This document shows positions 1 through 10,162 of a stretch of 64,000 nucleotides of DNA, piece by piece. The stretch is taken from contig OZ025780.1 in assembly GCA_964019425.1 (NCBI GenBank), forward strand, positions 1,506,001 through 1,570,000, given 5' to 3'. The notes below the pieces were generated by a model, which worked only from the letters and a program-made list of their open reading frames with translations, was not told where the DNA came from and ran no database searches. Position 1 is the stretch's first letter. Each line of letters starts with the position of its first letter. The stretch is from Flectonema sp. DT1601. Lineage: Eukaryota > Euglenozoa > Diplonemea > Diplonemida > Diplonemidae. The position numbers were made by a program, and so were the translations under genes.

Positions 1-850
1 GAAAATTTATAAATCCAGAACTAACCGATCCCTAAAAGTATGTATTCACTTCCCTCTGCCTTAGTGGCGGACACGTTAAGTAGTCAGATGTGAAATATAA
101 TATTTAAAAAAAAAAAAAAAAAAAAACGCTTGCTTTATAAACAAGGAATTTCTTGAATTATTCCGCAGGTAGCATTCACCTTAATGACCTTGTTTACTTG
201 GATAATTAAACAAGCTCATTAAGGCAAATAAATAATGAACTGTTCTTCTAATAGGTCAGAATAATTGGAAGCACGAGCCCATTCTAATGGCAATTAGTGA
301 TTTAAAACACCAATCATTGAGACGAATGAAGTGACCACCACCACATGTGATAAATTGACTACCAATACCACATCTGGTTTCGGATGAATAAGACTATTTA
401 AGGAACAAGCAGCTTTCGGAGAAGAACGAAGAAGAAGGGGAGGGGAGGGTGAAGAAAAACTCACAATAACATTAACGCTGATCGCCTTAAAATCGACGAG
501 AAGAAGAAAAAAAAAAAAAACGAAATAAAAAATAATAATAAATTAGAACAGAGAGGTGACTTCTAGTTCAAACCTTTTTATTGCCTCTTTATTTTTTTTT
601 CAATCAATTGTTTGATTGAAAGTACATATGGCTATGCAAGGGAACGAGCCTCCTCTGGTCGCTTCATCGGAGATGACGGGAAGAAATAACCACACGGGAA
701 TTGCCTCCTTCGAAGTCGTCTCTTCTTCAGAATTGATTAAGTATTGAATTGTTCAATAACTTGAATGTCAGAGGTACTACTATTTAATAATCTATTGTTT
801 ATCCATATTTCAGTTGTTTCGTGGAGGCCAGTTCAGCTGATCTAAGGCTA
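1..850. other. Non-coding flank downstream of the phosphatase gene
   Basis: No reading frame with coding character was seen. The stretch is AT-rich with poly-A runs near 105-126 and 507-521 and a purine-rich GAAGAAG patch near 421-450. It lies 3' of the minus-strand phosphatase gene and should hold its 3' UTR. No repeat shared with the rest of the window was recognised. Confidence 0.5.
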
Positions 851-2393
851 TCAGGTTTCGTCTTCCATTTCTAAGTCCGTTTTCATTTCTCGTTCTTCGT
901 GTTGTTTTTGTCGGTTACGAGAAGTAAGAAACGAGATTCCGTAGCCAAATATAATTCCTCCGATAACTGCACCCACGATAGTTCCAACGGTTTTGAACTT
1001 GTTGCAATCTTCATTTATTGTTGTATGTGTGGTGAATAACATTGTACGCAAGCAGATTGGTACTGAATCACTACACTGATCACACCACTGTTCTACAGTA
1101 CACTGAAGATGTACAAATTCACTTGGTGATGAGACATAAACATCACCCCACGTAGCAGTGCTGTTCAAGGGGTCCCAATTATCACCCTCATCTATGTAGT
1201 ACCAGTGAATATTTCGACCTCCACCAACCTCTTCAACTATCTCGAATACGATTGCTGCTCCAAAACCCGGAACTCCATTTATCTTGTTGTCGAATCCTAA
1301 CAACTTTGCGAGTGATATCTATTTTTATTATTATTGATGTCTTGGGTTTCGTACATACTGGATTTGTACTTACATTGGAGCGTAAGAATGCTCTAATTTC
1401 AACTTTCTTGGGGAAAAGGGAAAAAAGTGAAAAACCATAATTCCACATAAAAGTTTGTGAAATGTTGCATCTCAACAGAAAAGTTTCCGAAATGGATATA
1501 CACCCAGCTATTTTACGTTTGCCCCCAAAAAAAAAAAAAAAAAAACATGGAATAGTTGTTTTCTTCTTTTTAAATTATTGACATACCAAGGTAGGATAAT
1601 GACCGGACCAAAGGCTTAGACGAACGCCGGATTTGTTGTCGATCACACCTGCGATGAAAGTATTTATGTCAGTCAATAGTTGGCATGCGGTTGGAACTGT
1701 TTTTGCTGACTCGTAGTCGTAGTCACTAATCCAGTTAAGGAGGTTTGATAATTCAGGTTTGTGACCGAGAAGCTTTGCCCTCTTTACTGGATCAGTCTCA
1801 TCCTCCGAATGGGCTAAGTAAGCCTGTAATTCATCATATAAATTCCAAACATCTTCAAGACCGTTATCCTTTACTCCAAGCAAATCAGCTACCTCAGTTC
1901 GAAGCTTTTGGCTTGTGGTTTCTAGCTCTCTAAAGGCCGGATCGAGCCTTCGTGCTTCAACCGCCTTTTTGAAATTATCACATTGTTTATATGACCTAAT
2001 TTTTATGTCGATAGACTCGTCAATAGAATAGACAACCGGGACTCGAACTGTATCCCCTATTTGAAATAATTTACCGATAACTGCATTCGCACTCGCAACA
2101 GTCCTATCGACTGAACTGCTGACAGCGCTAACTTGGTTGTGGAGAACTGGAAAGTCAGTGGTGTTTAAAAAGGTATCGGTGCTTAGCAGGTATCGTTCTC
2201 GCAAAATTGTTCCTAACCACTCCATTCTCGTGTAACCCTTGTCGGTTAGTGTCCCATATGTGCTCTCAACAAACCCACTGCTGTCCTTCACTAGAACTTC
2301 TCTATCACCATGTCTGTGAAGTATTCCAACTCCGAGTACCCTGCTAACTGTCAGCATCGGTAGCAACAACGCAACTGTTGCCCGTAACATCAT
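851..2393 (-). CDS. Histidine acid phosphatase-like type I membrane protein, two exons
   Basis: Exon 1 spans 2393-1587 and exon 2 spans 1303-851, separated by a 283-bp intron (1586-1304) that starts GTATGT and ends AAAG; joining in phase 0 gives about 419 residues, the usual length of lysosomal/prostatic-type acid phosphatases. Residues 1-22 look like a signal peptide. The phosphate-pocket motif RHGDR is at residues 27-31. The second catalytic motif, normally HD, reads SGHYPT just before the splice site, so the usual proton-donor Asp is replaced by Tyr. Exon 2 supplies the C-terminal fold, a Cys-rich loop, one membrane helix (around VGTIVGAVIGGIIFGYGISF) and a short charged cytosolic tail ending in TGA. 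The family hydrolyses phosphate monoesters in lysosomes or at the surface; given HY it may be altered or inactive. The first ATG is followed directly by the signal peptide, which supports the start. Confidence 0.82.
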
Positions 2394-2907
2394 TTTGAAA
2401 GGGTCTATAAATAAAAAAGAATGATGACTTATTTAAACTGCTAACTCGACCGTTTGACAATCAATCTTTTGAGCGATCACAATCAGCACAACAGCCCGAC
2501 CAGATAATAATTGAATGACGCATTTAGATGGTTCAGCAGCAGAACTTACAGAAAAAATGCATGGTGAAACGACAAGAGCTTAACATCCCTTTGTGAAGGT
2601 CTGAAGGTGCATAAGAAGGTGTATAATGGAAGTACGAAACATGGATATACATGTCCGATCTCTGCGCAAGAAGGAATACGATCACACTGCTCACAAGATA
2701 CTTTTATTTTTTACTTTGCAATAATTTTTTTCTTAGAAGGTTTGGAAGCTTTCTTAACTTTTTTTTTTTTTTTTTCGTGTCTGTACTGCTACTTTCTCAT
2801 CTTCATTGGCACCGACATCGAAGTCGAATCGGCAATTTCTGGCCAATCGACTGTACGGCACGTGTCGTGATTTCGGTAGTCGCCTTGATTAGTGTCGGCG
2901 GCGGGGC
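2394..2907. promoter_or_regulatory. Divergent intergenic region
   Basis: About 0.5 kb between the start of the minus-strand phosphatase and the plus-strand coiled-coil reading frame. It is AT-rich with a T-run near 2760-2776. Because the two genes point away from each other it probably holds promoters for both, but no clear TATA or initiator element was identified. An upstream exon of the plus-strand gene may also lie here. Confidence 0.35.
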
Positions 2908-3594
2908 TTGAAACTATTGTTCTTCCCAACACCCCCTTTTTTATTCGAATCAACGTCCACGGTAAAGAATTACCGACTCCCTCTCATCGCAACAACCCAT
3001 TGCTCCTGGTCTCCCAAACCCCGTCTTTCCTTTTTTTTTACCCCTCATTCTCCATTGATCACGTTCCCTTCTGAACTGTCTCAAAGTAGACTACTGGTAT
3101 CGTCTTCTGCTCAAACGGAACAAGAAAAAGACAGTGCGGCGACCTCATCGACGGAAGAATCACCTATTGCGAGGCAATGGTCCGAAGGTAGACTCGATTT
3201 ACTGGACAACTATTGTCAAGCGGTAAGTGACTCTCTCCAGACAAATGAGAAAGTGGCGCTGCTCTCGGAAAAACTATTGGAAGAGCAACGTCGATACTCC
3301 GAGTTGAGCTATCAACAGAAGACTGTTCATAAAGAACAACTGGATCATTCCATGTTGTTGACGGAGATGGCCAGTGAGCTCTCTGAGCAACTCTATTTGG
3401 CAAAAGACCAAAACAGAGCTCTCAAGTTTCAGTTACAAACTTGGGCAAATGGTTTTAACCTGCCCGAAAAGGAAGCGCAAGAAGAGAATGAGACCCCAAC
3501 GCGTCCGAGGGAGCGCTTATCACAAAAAAAGCGAACTCCACCGTCAACGAACTTTCATGATCGCAGAAGAATCTTTTTAGATGACGATTGCTAA
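2908..3594 (+). CDS. Coiled-coil protein of unknown function, 5' end uncertain
   Basis: Open frame ending in TAA at 3594. From about 3070 on the translation looks real: an acidic Ser/Thr-rich linker, then a long amphipathic Glu/Gln/Leu-rich helix (around LLDNYCQAVSDSL to LKFQLQTWANGFN) and a basic C-terminus ending RRIFLDDDC. The N-terminal 50 codons of the open frame are Pro/Phe/Ser-rich and have no ATG, so the true start is probably in an upstream exon; a possible GT-AG intron runs from GTAAAG near 2962 to CAAAG near 3090. The last codons and everything to 4005 recur, inverted, at 51098-51562 as the 5' end of a retroelement copy. So this may be a host gene whose 3' end was copied, or the ORF of a retroelement (coiled coils are typical of LINE ORF1 proteins). 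No family recognised. Confidence 0.5.
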   Translation: MKLLFFPTPPFLFESTSTVKNYRLPLIATTHCSWSPKPRLSFFFTPHSPLITFPSELSQSRLLVSSSAQTEQEKDSAATSSTEESPIARQWSEGRLDLLDNYCQAVSDSLQTNEKVALLSEKLLEEQRRYSELSYQQKTVHKEQLDHSMLLTEMASELSEQLYLAKDQNRALKFQLQTWANGFNLPEKEAQEENETPTRPRERLSQKKRTPPSTNFHDRRRIFLDDDC

Positions 3595-4005
3595 GTTCTA
3601 GTTTCTATTAGTATTTATTTATTTGTATTATTTTGTCGATATGTTTATGTCCGTCAGATCATAACGTTAATCAGATTAATTGTTAATTGTAAATAGTCTA
3701 AACCCCAATCCAAGTTCCCAAGGCTTGGCATAGATTTGAGTGACGCCTTACTGGCCTCCTCATCCTCTATTAGTGCCAGCAATGGTTTTTTTTCTTATAT
3801 TTTTCTTTTTCCTTTTACTCTAATATGAAATATTTTTGAACAAAATGTGATTATTAATTTTAAAAAAAAAAAAAAAAAACAATGAAAATAAATATATAAA
3901 AAAAAACATGCCTTGGGAATACAACCAAAGCCCCAACTATTCGGTCCTTTCTTTTTCCCTCTTGTTAATTGATCGCTCCACTCGTCGATCACCATAACCC
4001 TTGAT
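3575..4005 (+). repeat. Gene 3' end plus LINE-type tail, copied inverted at 51098-51562
   Basis: The last few codons, the stop, about 200 bp of 3' UTR and a segment ending in a hairpin-rich LINE-tail sequence (TGATCGCTCCACTCGTCGAT near 3970) are repeated in reverse complement 47.5 kb away. Differences between the copies are few. The same terminal piece also occurs at the end of another LINE tail near 32035-32071. At 4005 the match stops and the 31-bp minisatellite begins. Confidence 0.75.
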
Positions 4006-4676
4006 CACCAAAACTTTGTGTGTGGAGCTTGTCGTTTTTGAAAACTTTGTGAGTGGAGCTTGTCATTTTTGAAAACTTTGTGTGTGGAACTTGTCGTTTG
4101 TGAAAACTTTGTGAGTGGAGCTGGTGGTTTTTGAAAACTTTGTGAGTGGAGCTTGTCGTTTTTTAAAACTTTGTGAGTTGAGCTTGTCATTTTTGAAAAC
4201 TTTGTGTGTGGAACTTGTCGTTTGTGAAAACTTTGTGAGTGGAGCTTGTCGTTTTTTAAAACTTTGTGTGTGGAGCTTGTCATTTTCTAAAAGTTTGTGT
4301 GTGGAGCTTGTTGTTTTTGAAAACTTTGTGTGCGGAGCTTATCATTTTTTAAAAACTTTGTGAGTGGAGCTGGTGGTTTTTGAAAACTTTGTGTGTGGAG
4401 CTTGTCGTTTTTGAAAACTTTGTGTGTGGAGCTTGTCGTTTTTGAAAACTTTGTGTGTGGAGCTCGTCGTTTTTGAAAACTTTGTGTGTGAAGCTTGTCG
4501 TTTTTGAAAACTTCGTGTGTGGAGCTTATCGTTTTTGAAAAAATTGTGTGTAGAGCTTGTCGTTTTTTTACAGTTTTTGTGTGGAGCTTGTCGTTTTTTA
4601 CAACTTGGTGTGGAGCTGGTGGTTTTTGAAAACTTTGTGTGTGAAGCTGGTGGTTTTTTTAAAGTTTTTGTGTGGT
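4005..4676. repeat. 31-bp minisatellite, block 1
   Basis: About 21 tandem units, consensus GTGTGTGGAGCTTGTCG then TTTTTGAAAACTTT. Variants include GTGAGTGGAGC, GGAGCTGGTGG and TTTGTGAAAAC. Since 31 is not a multiple of 3, all frames of one strand read the same 31-residue repeat (KTTSSTHKVF-type), giving long but non-biological open frames. The block is cut by the transposon at 4677 and resumes at 7623. Confidence 0.9.
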
Positions 4677-5144
4677 TGAGGCGATCGGCAGGGTGGAGGT
4701 GTTCACGATTTTTCACTTTGCTACACGAAAATTCACGATTTTTCACTTAATTTTTTGCTGCTTTTTGGTAGTGAAATCCTGTGAAAATGTGTGAAAATGT
4801 GTGAATTCTAGTGAAAAAAGTGAGTGATATCCAGATGGTACCGTTGGTGCTGGTGTGCTGTGCGATGTCAAACCTGTTCAGTTTGCCATACGTCATGTCA
4901 CTTTGACAACTAAATGGGCATCGCTTGTGCCCAGTGACCCATCACCCTTCCTGACCATCGCTTGTGGTGAGGTTCCGGACTTTGGACCGGCGCATCGCGT
5001 GTGCGGTGGGTTTAATCACTGAGGGGGCTCATTCTCGTTCACACTGTTCTGTTCTGTGGTGTCTTTCCATTACTCCTCCCATCTCTGCCAGGAGACAGCC
5101 TGACAACCCATATTGATATTGCTTGAGAGACAATGAGAGGTAAT

Positions 5145-6083
5145 TCATTGGGGTAGAAACAAGTGAGCGTAATCATTGGGTTCCAAGCTGATGATAATTT
5201 TTTTGGTTAAATAAATAAAAAATCCAAAGAGCAACTGTTGGCATTGCTCAACCTTGGGATTCTTGCGTGCCGGTTCTGCAGCCTTCTTTTTCTTCGCCTC
5301 TGCAGCCTTCTTCCTGGCTGCATCCCTTGCTTCCTCCTTCGCCTTCTTGGCAGCCGCCTTCTCCTTTCTTGCCTCCTCTTTTCGCTGAGCAGTTTTTTCT
5401 TGTGCAACTTTCCTGGCAGCAGCATTTTCTGCTGCTTTCGCTTGGGTCAGTGTGGCGGACTGCTGGGGCACCGGGAGGGAGAGGGGGTCACGCAACTTTA
5501 GCTTTGTGGGGAGCTCCAGCGCAAAGCATTCAACAACAGAGAAAATGAATGCCCCGCGCTGGGACTTGGTTGGGGGGTTAGGTAGGGATGGTGCGTCCAC
5601 CGGGATGATGCTGGCATCAGGCTTGGTGAGCATGGGGTCATCGGGGACATCACTCTTCAGCTTAGAGACCTGAATGTGGTTCACATGGGAGAGGGCGTGG
5701 TTGACCTGCCTATTGACTTCCAGCAGGCGGGCGTGGTGAGGGGAGACTGTGTCACCGCAATAGCAGCAACGAAAAATGCCCTTTCCCCCCAAGGGTTCCA
5801 GCATGTAGAACCATCTACCTGGAAGCTCGGTATCGAGCAATGCAAAAATCTTTTCCCAATAATCGAGGTGACAGTGGCCTGATCTTCTGGCCTGGCTGTC
5901 CTGAACTTTCTGCCGGTTAATCTTTTTGAAATGTTCTGTTGTGTTACCCTCAACAAGAAAACACAATGAAGCAGTTGAACGTGTGTCCTCTAACCAAGAC
6001 AACGCCCCTGCCAAGGCACCTGTAAAATCAACCCCCCTCTCAATGAGTAAGCAAACGACCGATTCCCACGTATGAAGAAGCAC
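5145..6083 (-). CDS. Transposase-like protein, C-terminal part with Zn-type motif and basic Ala/Lys tail
   Basis: Continues from the previous frame with LLHTWESVVCLLIERGVDF. In order: a helical domain, a C2-H2-like cluster (CCYCGDTVSPHHARLLEVNR then NHALSH), a Pro-rich linker, and a long Ala/Lys/Glu-rich helix (about 5230-5430) that is probably a charged coiled coil. Fusing the two frames would give a protein of roughly 600 residues, a normal size for a hAT transposase. I do not recognise the zinc-type C-terminus. Confidence 0.45.
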   Translation of the reverse strand: MLLHTWESVVCLLIERGVDFTGALAGALSWLEDTRSTASLCFLVEGNTTEHFKKINRQKVQDSQARRSGHCHLDYWEKIFALLDTELPGRWFYMLEPLGGKGIFRCCYCGDTVSPHHARLLEVNRQVNHALSHVNHIQVSKLKSDVPDDPMLTKPDASIIPVDAPSLPNPPTKSQRGAFIFSVVECFALELPTKLKLRDPLSLPVPQQSATLTQAKAAENAAARKVAQEKTAQRKEEARKEKAAAKKAKEEARDAARKKAAEAKKKKAAEPARKNPKVEQCQQLLFGFFIYLTKKIIISLEPNDYAHLFLPQ

Positions 6084-6904
6084 AGCGTTGCTATTGAACG
6101 GAGGAAGTCACTGAGGCCAAAGTACTTCGCAATCCAGGAGGCAATGCAATGAACTCGGTGTGTAGGCTCCGGGATGAGGCAGATATTGCCATCTTGGTCA
6201 AATAATTTAAACCCCCTGTATTCTGATCCACCCCGATCACTGAGCGCAGAGGTAATCGTGCAAGTTGACAGAGGTGGTGGTGCCGGATCAGTGATTAAGA
6301 TTCCGAGCTGCTGGAAGTGGTGCAGCGCACGTCGTAGTGTGTCACAGAATGATTGAGCTTGGTGGCTCTGTGTCAGTCTGCATGCAAGACTATAGCATGC
6401 AGTCGTAGCTGTAGCAGCAGTGATGTGTAGCGCTGACGAGTTTTCTGTCACAGATGTTGCGTCACTTACTAGGCAGAAGGTACTCTCCCGGTTGCGAATG
6501 AGAAACACACAATCCTGCACATACAACCACCGGATCATCTCTCTTCGTGCAGCCCAATAACTGACGGAGTCAAGACCATGAAGCTGGCGGGTAAACTGCG
6601 GAATGCGGCGCATGGCGATGTGCTGCAAGAGGATCCGGACAACTGTACTTGGTGGCTGTGGGCGGAGATGCAGGGTCCCAGCAACAGTGTATTGCGATAC
6701 ACCGTCAACCTCACCAATCTTCTCATCGCACCAGATCAGCATGCCATCTGTGCCAGCAACACGAGCCCTAACCTCCAAGTCATCTTCAACTTCTAGTCCC
6801 ATACCACCCAATACATCTAACAGCTTTGATCTGCTAGTCACATACAGCAAGATCTCTGCTGGCAAGGAATCGCGAAGTTGCACTGTTACTCTTACGAGAG
6901 CCAT
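5990..6904 (-). CDS. Transposase-like protein, N-terminal part
   Basis: 304 codons from the ATG at 6904. An N-terminal alpha/beta region (MALVRVTVQLRDS) precedes a segment with acidic positions in a DDE-like setting (CLVSDATSVTENSS, then ITSALSDRGGSEYRGFKL) and a His/Cys motif HRVHCIASWIAKYFG reminiscent of the HC.AH..NL block of hAT transposases. The frame runs into noise after FLRSIATL (about 6090), where the next frame takes over in homologous style, so a single frameshift or unseen splice lies near 6080. It is the main product of the transposon that contains it. Family assignment is an inference. Confidence 0.5.
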   Translation of the reverse strand: MALVRVTVQLRDSLPAEILLYVTSRSKLLDVLGGMGLEVEDDLEVRARVAGTDGMLIWCDEKIGEVDGVSQYTVAGTLHLRPQPPSTVVRILLQHIAMRRIPQFTRQLHGLDSVSYWAARREMIRWLYVQDCVFLIRNRESTFCLVSDATSVTENSSALHITAATATTACYSLACRLTQSHQAQSFCDTLRRALHHFQQLGILITDPAPPPLSTCTITSALSDRGGSEYRGFKLFDQDGNICLIPEPTHRVHCIASWIAKYFGLSDFLRSIATLCFFIRGNRSFAYSLRGGLILQVPWQGRCLG

Positions 6905-7197
6905 GTGAATGCATTACCACAATAAACTTTAGAGAACGATAGGATTAACAAGCACCACCACTTCAACGATCACCACACATGCCTATCAACCCACCTGTGC
7001 TAGAATAGTTCAGCAACCACATGAAACTGTAACAAGAGCTGGATTAAAGAGAAGTAGTATTAACAATAAACTGTAGAGAACGATAGGATTAACAAGCACC
7101 GATGACAACTACGAAGCAGTGCAGTTCAGGCCCCCGCTGAGTAGTCTTTTTTACCAAACCACAAATCTCAATATCAAAATTCACGAAAATTCACGAT

Positions 7198-7471
7198 TAC
7201 TGCAACTGGAAATATTACTGCGCGGAAAAAACCGCACTAATTTCCAAATCTGCAAAAAACCGCACTAATTTTTCCATGCAGTAATATTTCCACCGCACTA
7301 ATATTTCTGCTCAGAAGTGATTTTTTCTCCAGCTGCATTTTTCTGCTGGTGCCTTACACAGCAAAAAAGCAACCAAATTTTTTTCTACCACCAAGTGGAA
7401 AAAACCGCACTAATCTTTTCTCAAAAAAACCGCACTAATTTTTCTGCGCAGTAATATTTCCAGTTGCAGTA
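7198..7471. mobile_element. 274-bp MITE with TA target site, nested in the hAT-like element
   Basis: Perfect 26-bp inverted ends (TACTGCAACTGGAAATATTA at 7198 and its complement ending at 7471). If the terminal TA on each side is read as target duplication, the element starts CTGCAACTGG and ends CCAGTTGCAG, typical of Tc1/mariner- or PIF-type MITEs. The interior repeats AAAACCGCACTAATTT four to five times. No coding capacity. Confidence 0.8.
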
Positions 7472-7622
7472 TTCACGAAAATTCACGATTTTTCACCATG
7501 CTTATTGGCAGTGAATTTTCGTGAATTTTTGTGATAGGTAGAATTTATCGAAATCACAACTTGTGACAAACCGTGAAGGATCATGAAAATTCGTGAAACC
7601 TCTACCCCTGCCGATCGCCTCA

Positions 7623-8253
7623 GTGGTGCTTGTCGTTTTTTAAAAGTTTGTGTGTGAAGCTTGTCGTTTTTGAAAACTTTGCGAGTGGAGCTTGTTGTTT
7701 TTGAAAATTTTGTGTGCGGTGCTTGTCATTTTTGAAAACTTTGTGTGTGGAGCTTGTGGGTTTTCGAAACTTTATGTGTGGAGCTTGTCGTTTGTGAAAA
7801 CTTTGTAAGTGGAGCTGGTGGTTTTTAAAAACTTTGCGAGCGGAGCTGGTGGTTTTTAAAAAAATTGTGTGTGGAGCTTGTCGTTTGTGAGACCTTTGTA
7901 AGTGGAACTGGTGGTTATGAAACTTTGTGTGTGGAGCTTGTTGTTTGTGAAACTTTTGTAAGTGGAGCTGGTGGTTTTTGAAAACTTTGTGTGTGGAGCT
8001 TGTCGTTTGTGAAAACTTTGTGTGTGGAGCTTGTCGTTTGTGAAAACTTTGTGTGCGGTGCTTGTCATTTTTGAAAACTTTGTGTGTGGAGCTTGTCGTT
8101 TTTGAAAACTTTGTGTGTGGAGCTTATCGGTTTTTACAACTTGGTGCGGAGCTGGTGGTTTTTGAAAACTTTGTGTGTGGAGCTTGTCGTTTTTGAAAAC
8201 TTTGCGCGTGGAGCTTGTTGTTTTTGAAAACTTTGTGTGTAGAGCTTGTCGTT
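7623..8253. repeat. 31-bp minisatellite, block 1 continued
   Basis: Same unit as at 4005, about 20 copies with more variants (GTAAGTGGAGCTGGTGG, GCGAGCGGAGC). It ends abruptly at TGACCAACCTTGACATTC, the start of a unit B fragment. Confidence 0.88.
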
Positions 8254-8379
8254 CTGTGACCAACCTTGACATTCTTTCTTTTCTCTCCTGTTGTGACAAA
8301 CACAAAATACACACACAGCTTACAGTGTGTTCTTTGTGTATGTTTTCTTCAGGTGTGAGTAGTTTTTTTGTTCTTGCTC

Positions 8380-8427
8380 TTCAGGGAGGGCCTTAGCCAA
8401 AAGCTAACAGTCCAAATCTCACCTGGA
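8380..8427 (+). ncRNA. 3'-terminal stem-loop, unit B version
   Basis: Outer stem TTCAGG/CCTGGA, middle stem GGGC/GTCC (one G-T pair), inner stem TTAGC/GCTAA, loop CAAAA. Same architecture as the LINE 3' end and the tails at 55400 and 56060. Further copies are near 10216, 20812, 22167 and 51956, and one inverted near 53250. Confidence 0.7.
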
Positions 8428-9706
8428 AATTCAACTCAGTCCTTGTCAGTTTTGGCATCAAACTTGTAATGGTTTAATCATTACAGGTTATTTACTGAAA
8501 TATTTGTTCTAAAAGTTGCTAAGTATTTCTCACTTAGAAATTTTTTATTTTTTTATTTTCAGCTTAATTAGCTACAAATTGTTTCTACTAAGTGTTTCTC
8601 ACTTAGATTTTTTTTTTGCTTTTCAGCTCCTTAAAAGCTGCTAAGTGTTTCTGCTAAGTGTTTCTCACTTAGAATTTTATTTTTATGTTCGTTTTCTATC
8701 CCTTCTCCTATCCCTTTTGTTCAAAATAAGCGGGAGGAAATTCTCTCATTCACGCTAAGATGCACTCTGAACTTTGATTTTTTGATCTGAGTGTGAGGGA
8801 ATGACCTGTTAGTGCATTGGGCATAGGCTGGGCTGCAGTTTAGATGTCTTAGGTGTTAATAGGGGGTTCCTCTTAGCATTTTTCTTTGTTCCCACCTTAT
8901 GATTTTCTTGAAGAAAAAAAATAGAAGTCATAATGGTGCTTCCCTCTGGAAGGGTTGTAAGCCATGGTGTCCAACTAGATTAATGGACAAGTCTGGGATA
9001 ATCCCTGCCAGAGGGGCGAGTATTCTACCATGGTTGAAATACTCTGGCAACTGATCTTCAATTTTATGTTGTTTGTTAGCTGCTGGTGTAATTAAATCAT
9101 GTGTTGATACTTGCATTTGTTTATTTGTTATCTTTTACTACAATAACGCTTGCCTATATCTTTTCTTTTTATTCCCTATCTGTTCTGATCTGTTACTTCA
9201 TTTGTCTTGTTTAACTTCAGTTATATGCATTTTACTTTTTATTGTTTCCCATCTACTTTTTATTTTCTATTAGTTCTGGTCAGAAACTCCTGGGCAGCAA
9301 GAAGGAAAGTAGTTAAGTACTTCTGGGTGTTTGGCATCACCCCCCATAGTGAGCAAGTACAACAGGTAGCATTGGTAGTCTGTTGATCCTGAGTGATCCC
9401 AGCTACAGTTTTGTTTTTCTTTCTTTTTTTTAGAAGAAGATCAGGACATCCAAGCACTGCTGGATAGTTGCTGAATGCAGGGCCTGCCTGTGGCATTATA
9501 ATAACAGGCTAAGTCATTTGTAGTTCATAGTTTACCTTTGATTTTATAACTTCACACAGGGTACTATGAACGATGAGAGATCCAGTGGGATCACTCAGGG
9601 TCTAGTAGAGACCACCAATGTTGTGCGTTGATAGGCAAGGTGACCAACCTTGACATTCTTTCTTTTCTCTCCTGTTGTGACAAACACAAAATACACACAC
9701 AGCTTA

Positions 9707-9901
9707 CAGAATTTCGATAAAGTGGGAAGTAACGGACTGGGAGCTTTTGGCTCCTGCCCTATTCCCGATGTAAACTTTCTTTTAATTTTTATTTTTTTTT
9801 AACAGGCCCAAAGGGCGACAATGATGGTTGCTGACCAAGGAATAATATTCAAATGAATTTTCGTTTCAAAGAAACGAACAGAATTAAGAGAGAGGCAGAG
9901 G

Positions 9902-9932
<31 letters not shown>

Positions 9933-10162
9933 GAAAAAAAAAAATGAAGAGGAAATAATCAAACATGAAAAAAAAAAAAAAAAAAAATATATATATATAA
10001 ACAAAAAATGTTGTATGAAAAAGGAAAAAAAAGAAAAAAAAAAGACCAGAAAAGGAAAGAGAAAATGAAAAGGTATAATATTATTGTGGGGATATGAGGG
10101 ATAGCAGGGAGATGCTCTTTTTTTTTTTTTTTTTTTTTTTTTCTTATTTATTATTTAAAAAA
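9707..10162 (-). mobile_element. 5'-truncated LINE tail (455 bp) inserted in unit B
   Basis: Begins AATTTCGATAAAGTGGGAAG (reverse complement of the LINE 3' end) and stops in the AT-rich part of the tail near TTATTATTTAAAAAA. Unit B continues on both sides with at most one base lost and no clear target duplication. This is the shortest complete example of the tail and defines the conserved terminal 450 bp. Confidence 0.8.

Larger units (their letters stand above)
4677..7622 (-). mobile_element. DNA transposon with 40-bp inverted ends and 5-bp target duplication (hAT-like, tentative)
   Basis: The left end TGAGGCGATCGGCAGGG is matched by the inverted right end, with similarity continuing for about 40 bp (GAGGTGTTCACGA against GAGGTTTCACGAA). 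It is flanked on both sides by GTGGT (4672-4676 and 7623-7627); removing it restores an intact minisatellite unit, so the boundaries are firm. TTCACGA-type motifs are repeated inside both ends, as in the subterminal binding sites of hAT elements. Total length 2946 bp. It carries two overlapping minus-strand reading frames and a nested 274-bp MITE. A 5-bp duplication is known for some hAT groups, but the superfamily is not proven. Confidence 0.85.

Noticed and set aside
3795-3995. 66-codon minus-strand frame next to the coiled-coil gene
   Set aside because: It reads through poly-A/T and belongs to the repeated 3' UTR segment also present at 51098-51562.
4005-4746. Long open frames (up to about 150 codons) across the 31-bp minisatellite, reading KTTSSTHKVFKNDKLHTQSF-type repeats
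   Set aside because: The unit length of 31 bp makes every frame of one strand read the same repeat; there is no start context, no flanking gene structure, and the other blocks give the same artefact.
8758-9496. Short minus-strand frames in unit B (about 62 and 78 codons, repeated in each copy)
   Set aside because: They persist only because the copies are nearly identical; composition is not protein-like and the diverged copy at 53228 does not keep them as a unit.
9740-9880. An intron-like GTAAAC...TTTTTAACAG in every LINE tail
   Set aside because: It lies on the strand opposite to the LINE sense, interrupts no reading frame, and is explained by a conserved tail followed by a T-run of variable length.
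9853-10068. Lys/Glu-rich and Phe-rich open frames in poly-A/T tracts (also 11916, 15373, 23341, 25963, 43200, 45005 and others)
   Set aside because: Low-complexity translations of A/T runs in LINE 3' UTR; not conserved in frame between copies.
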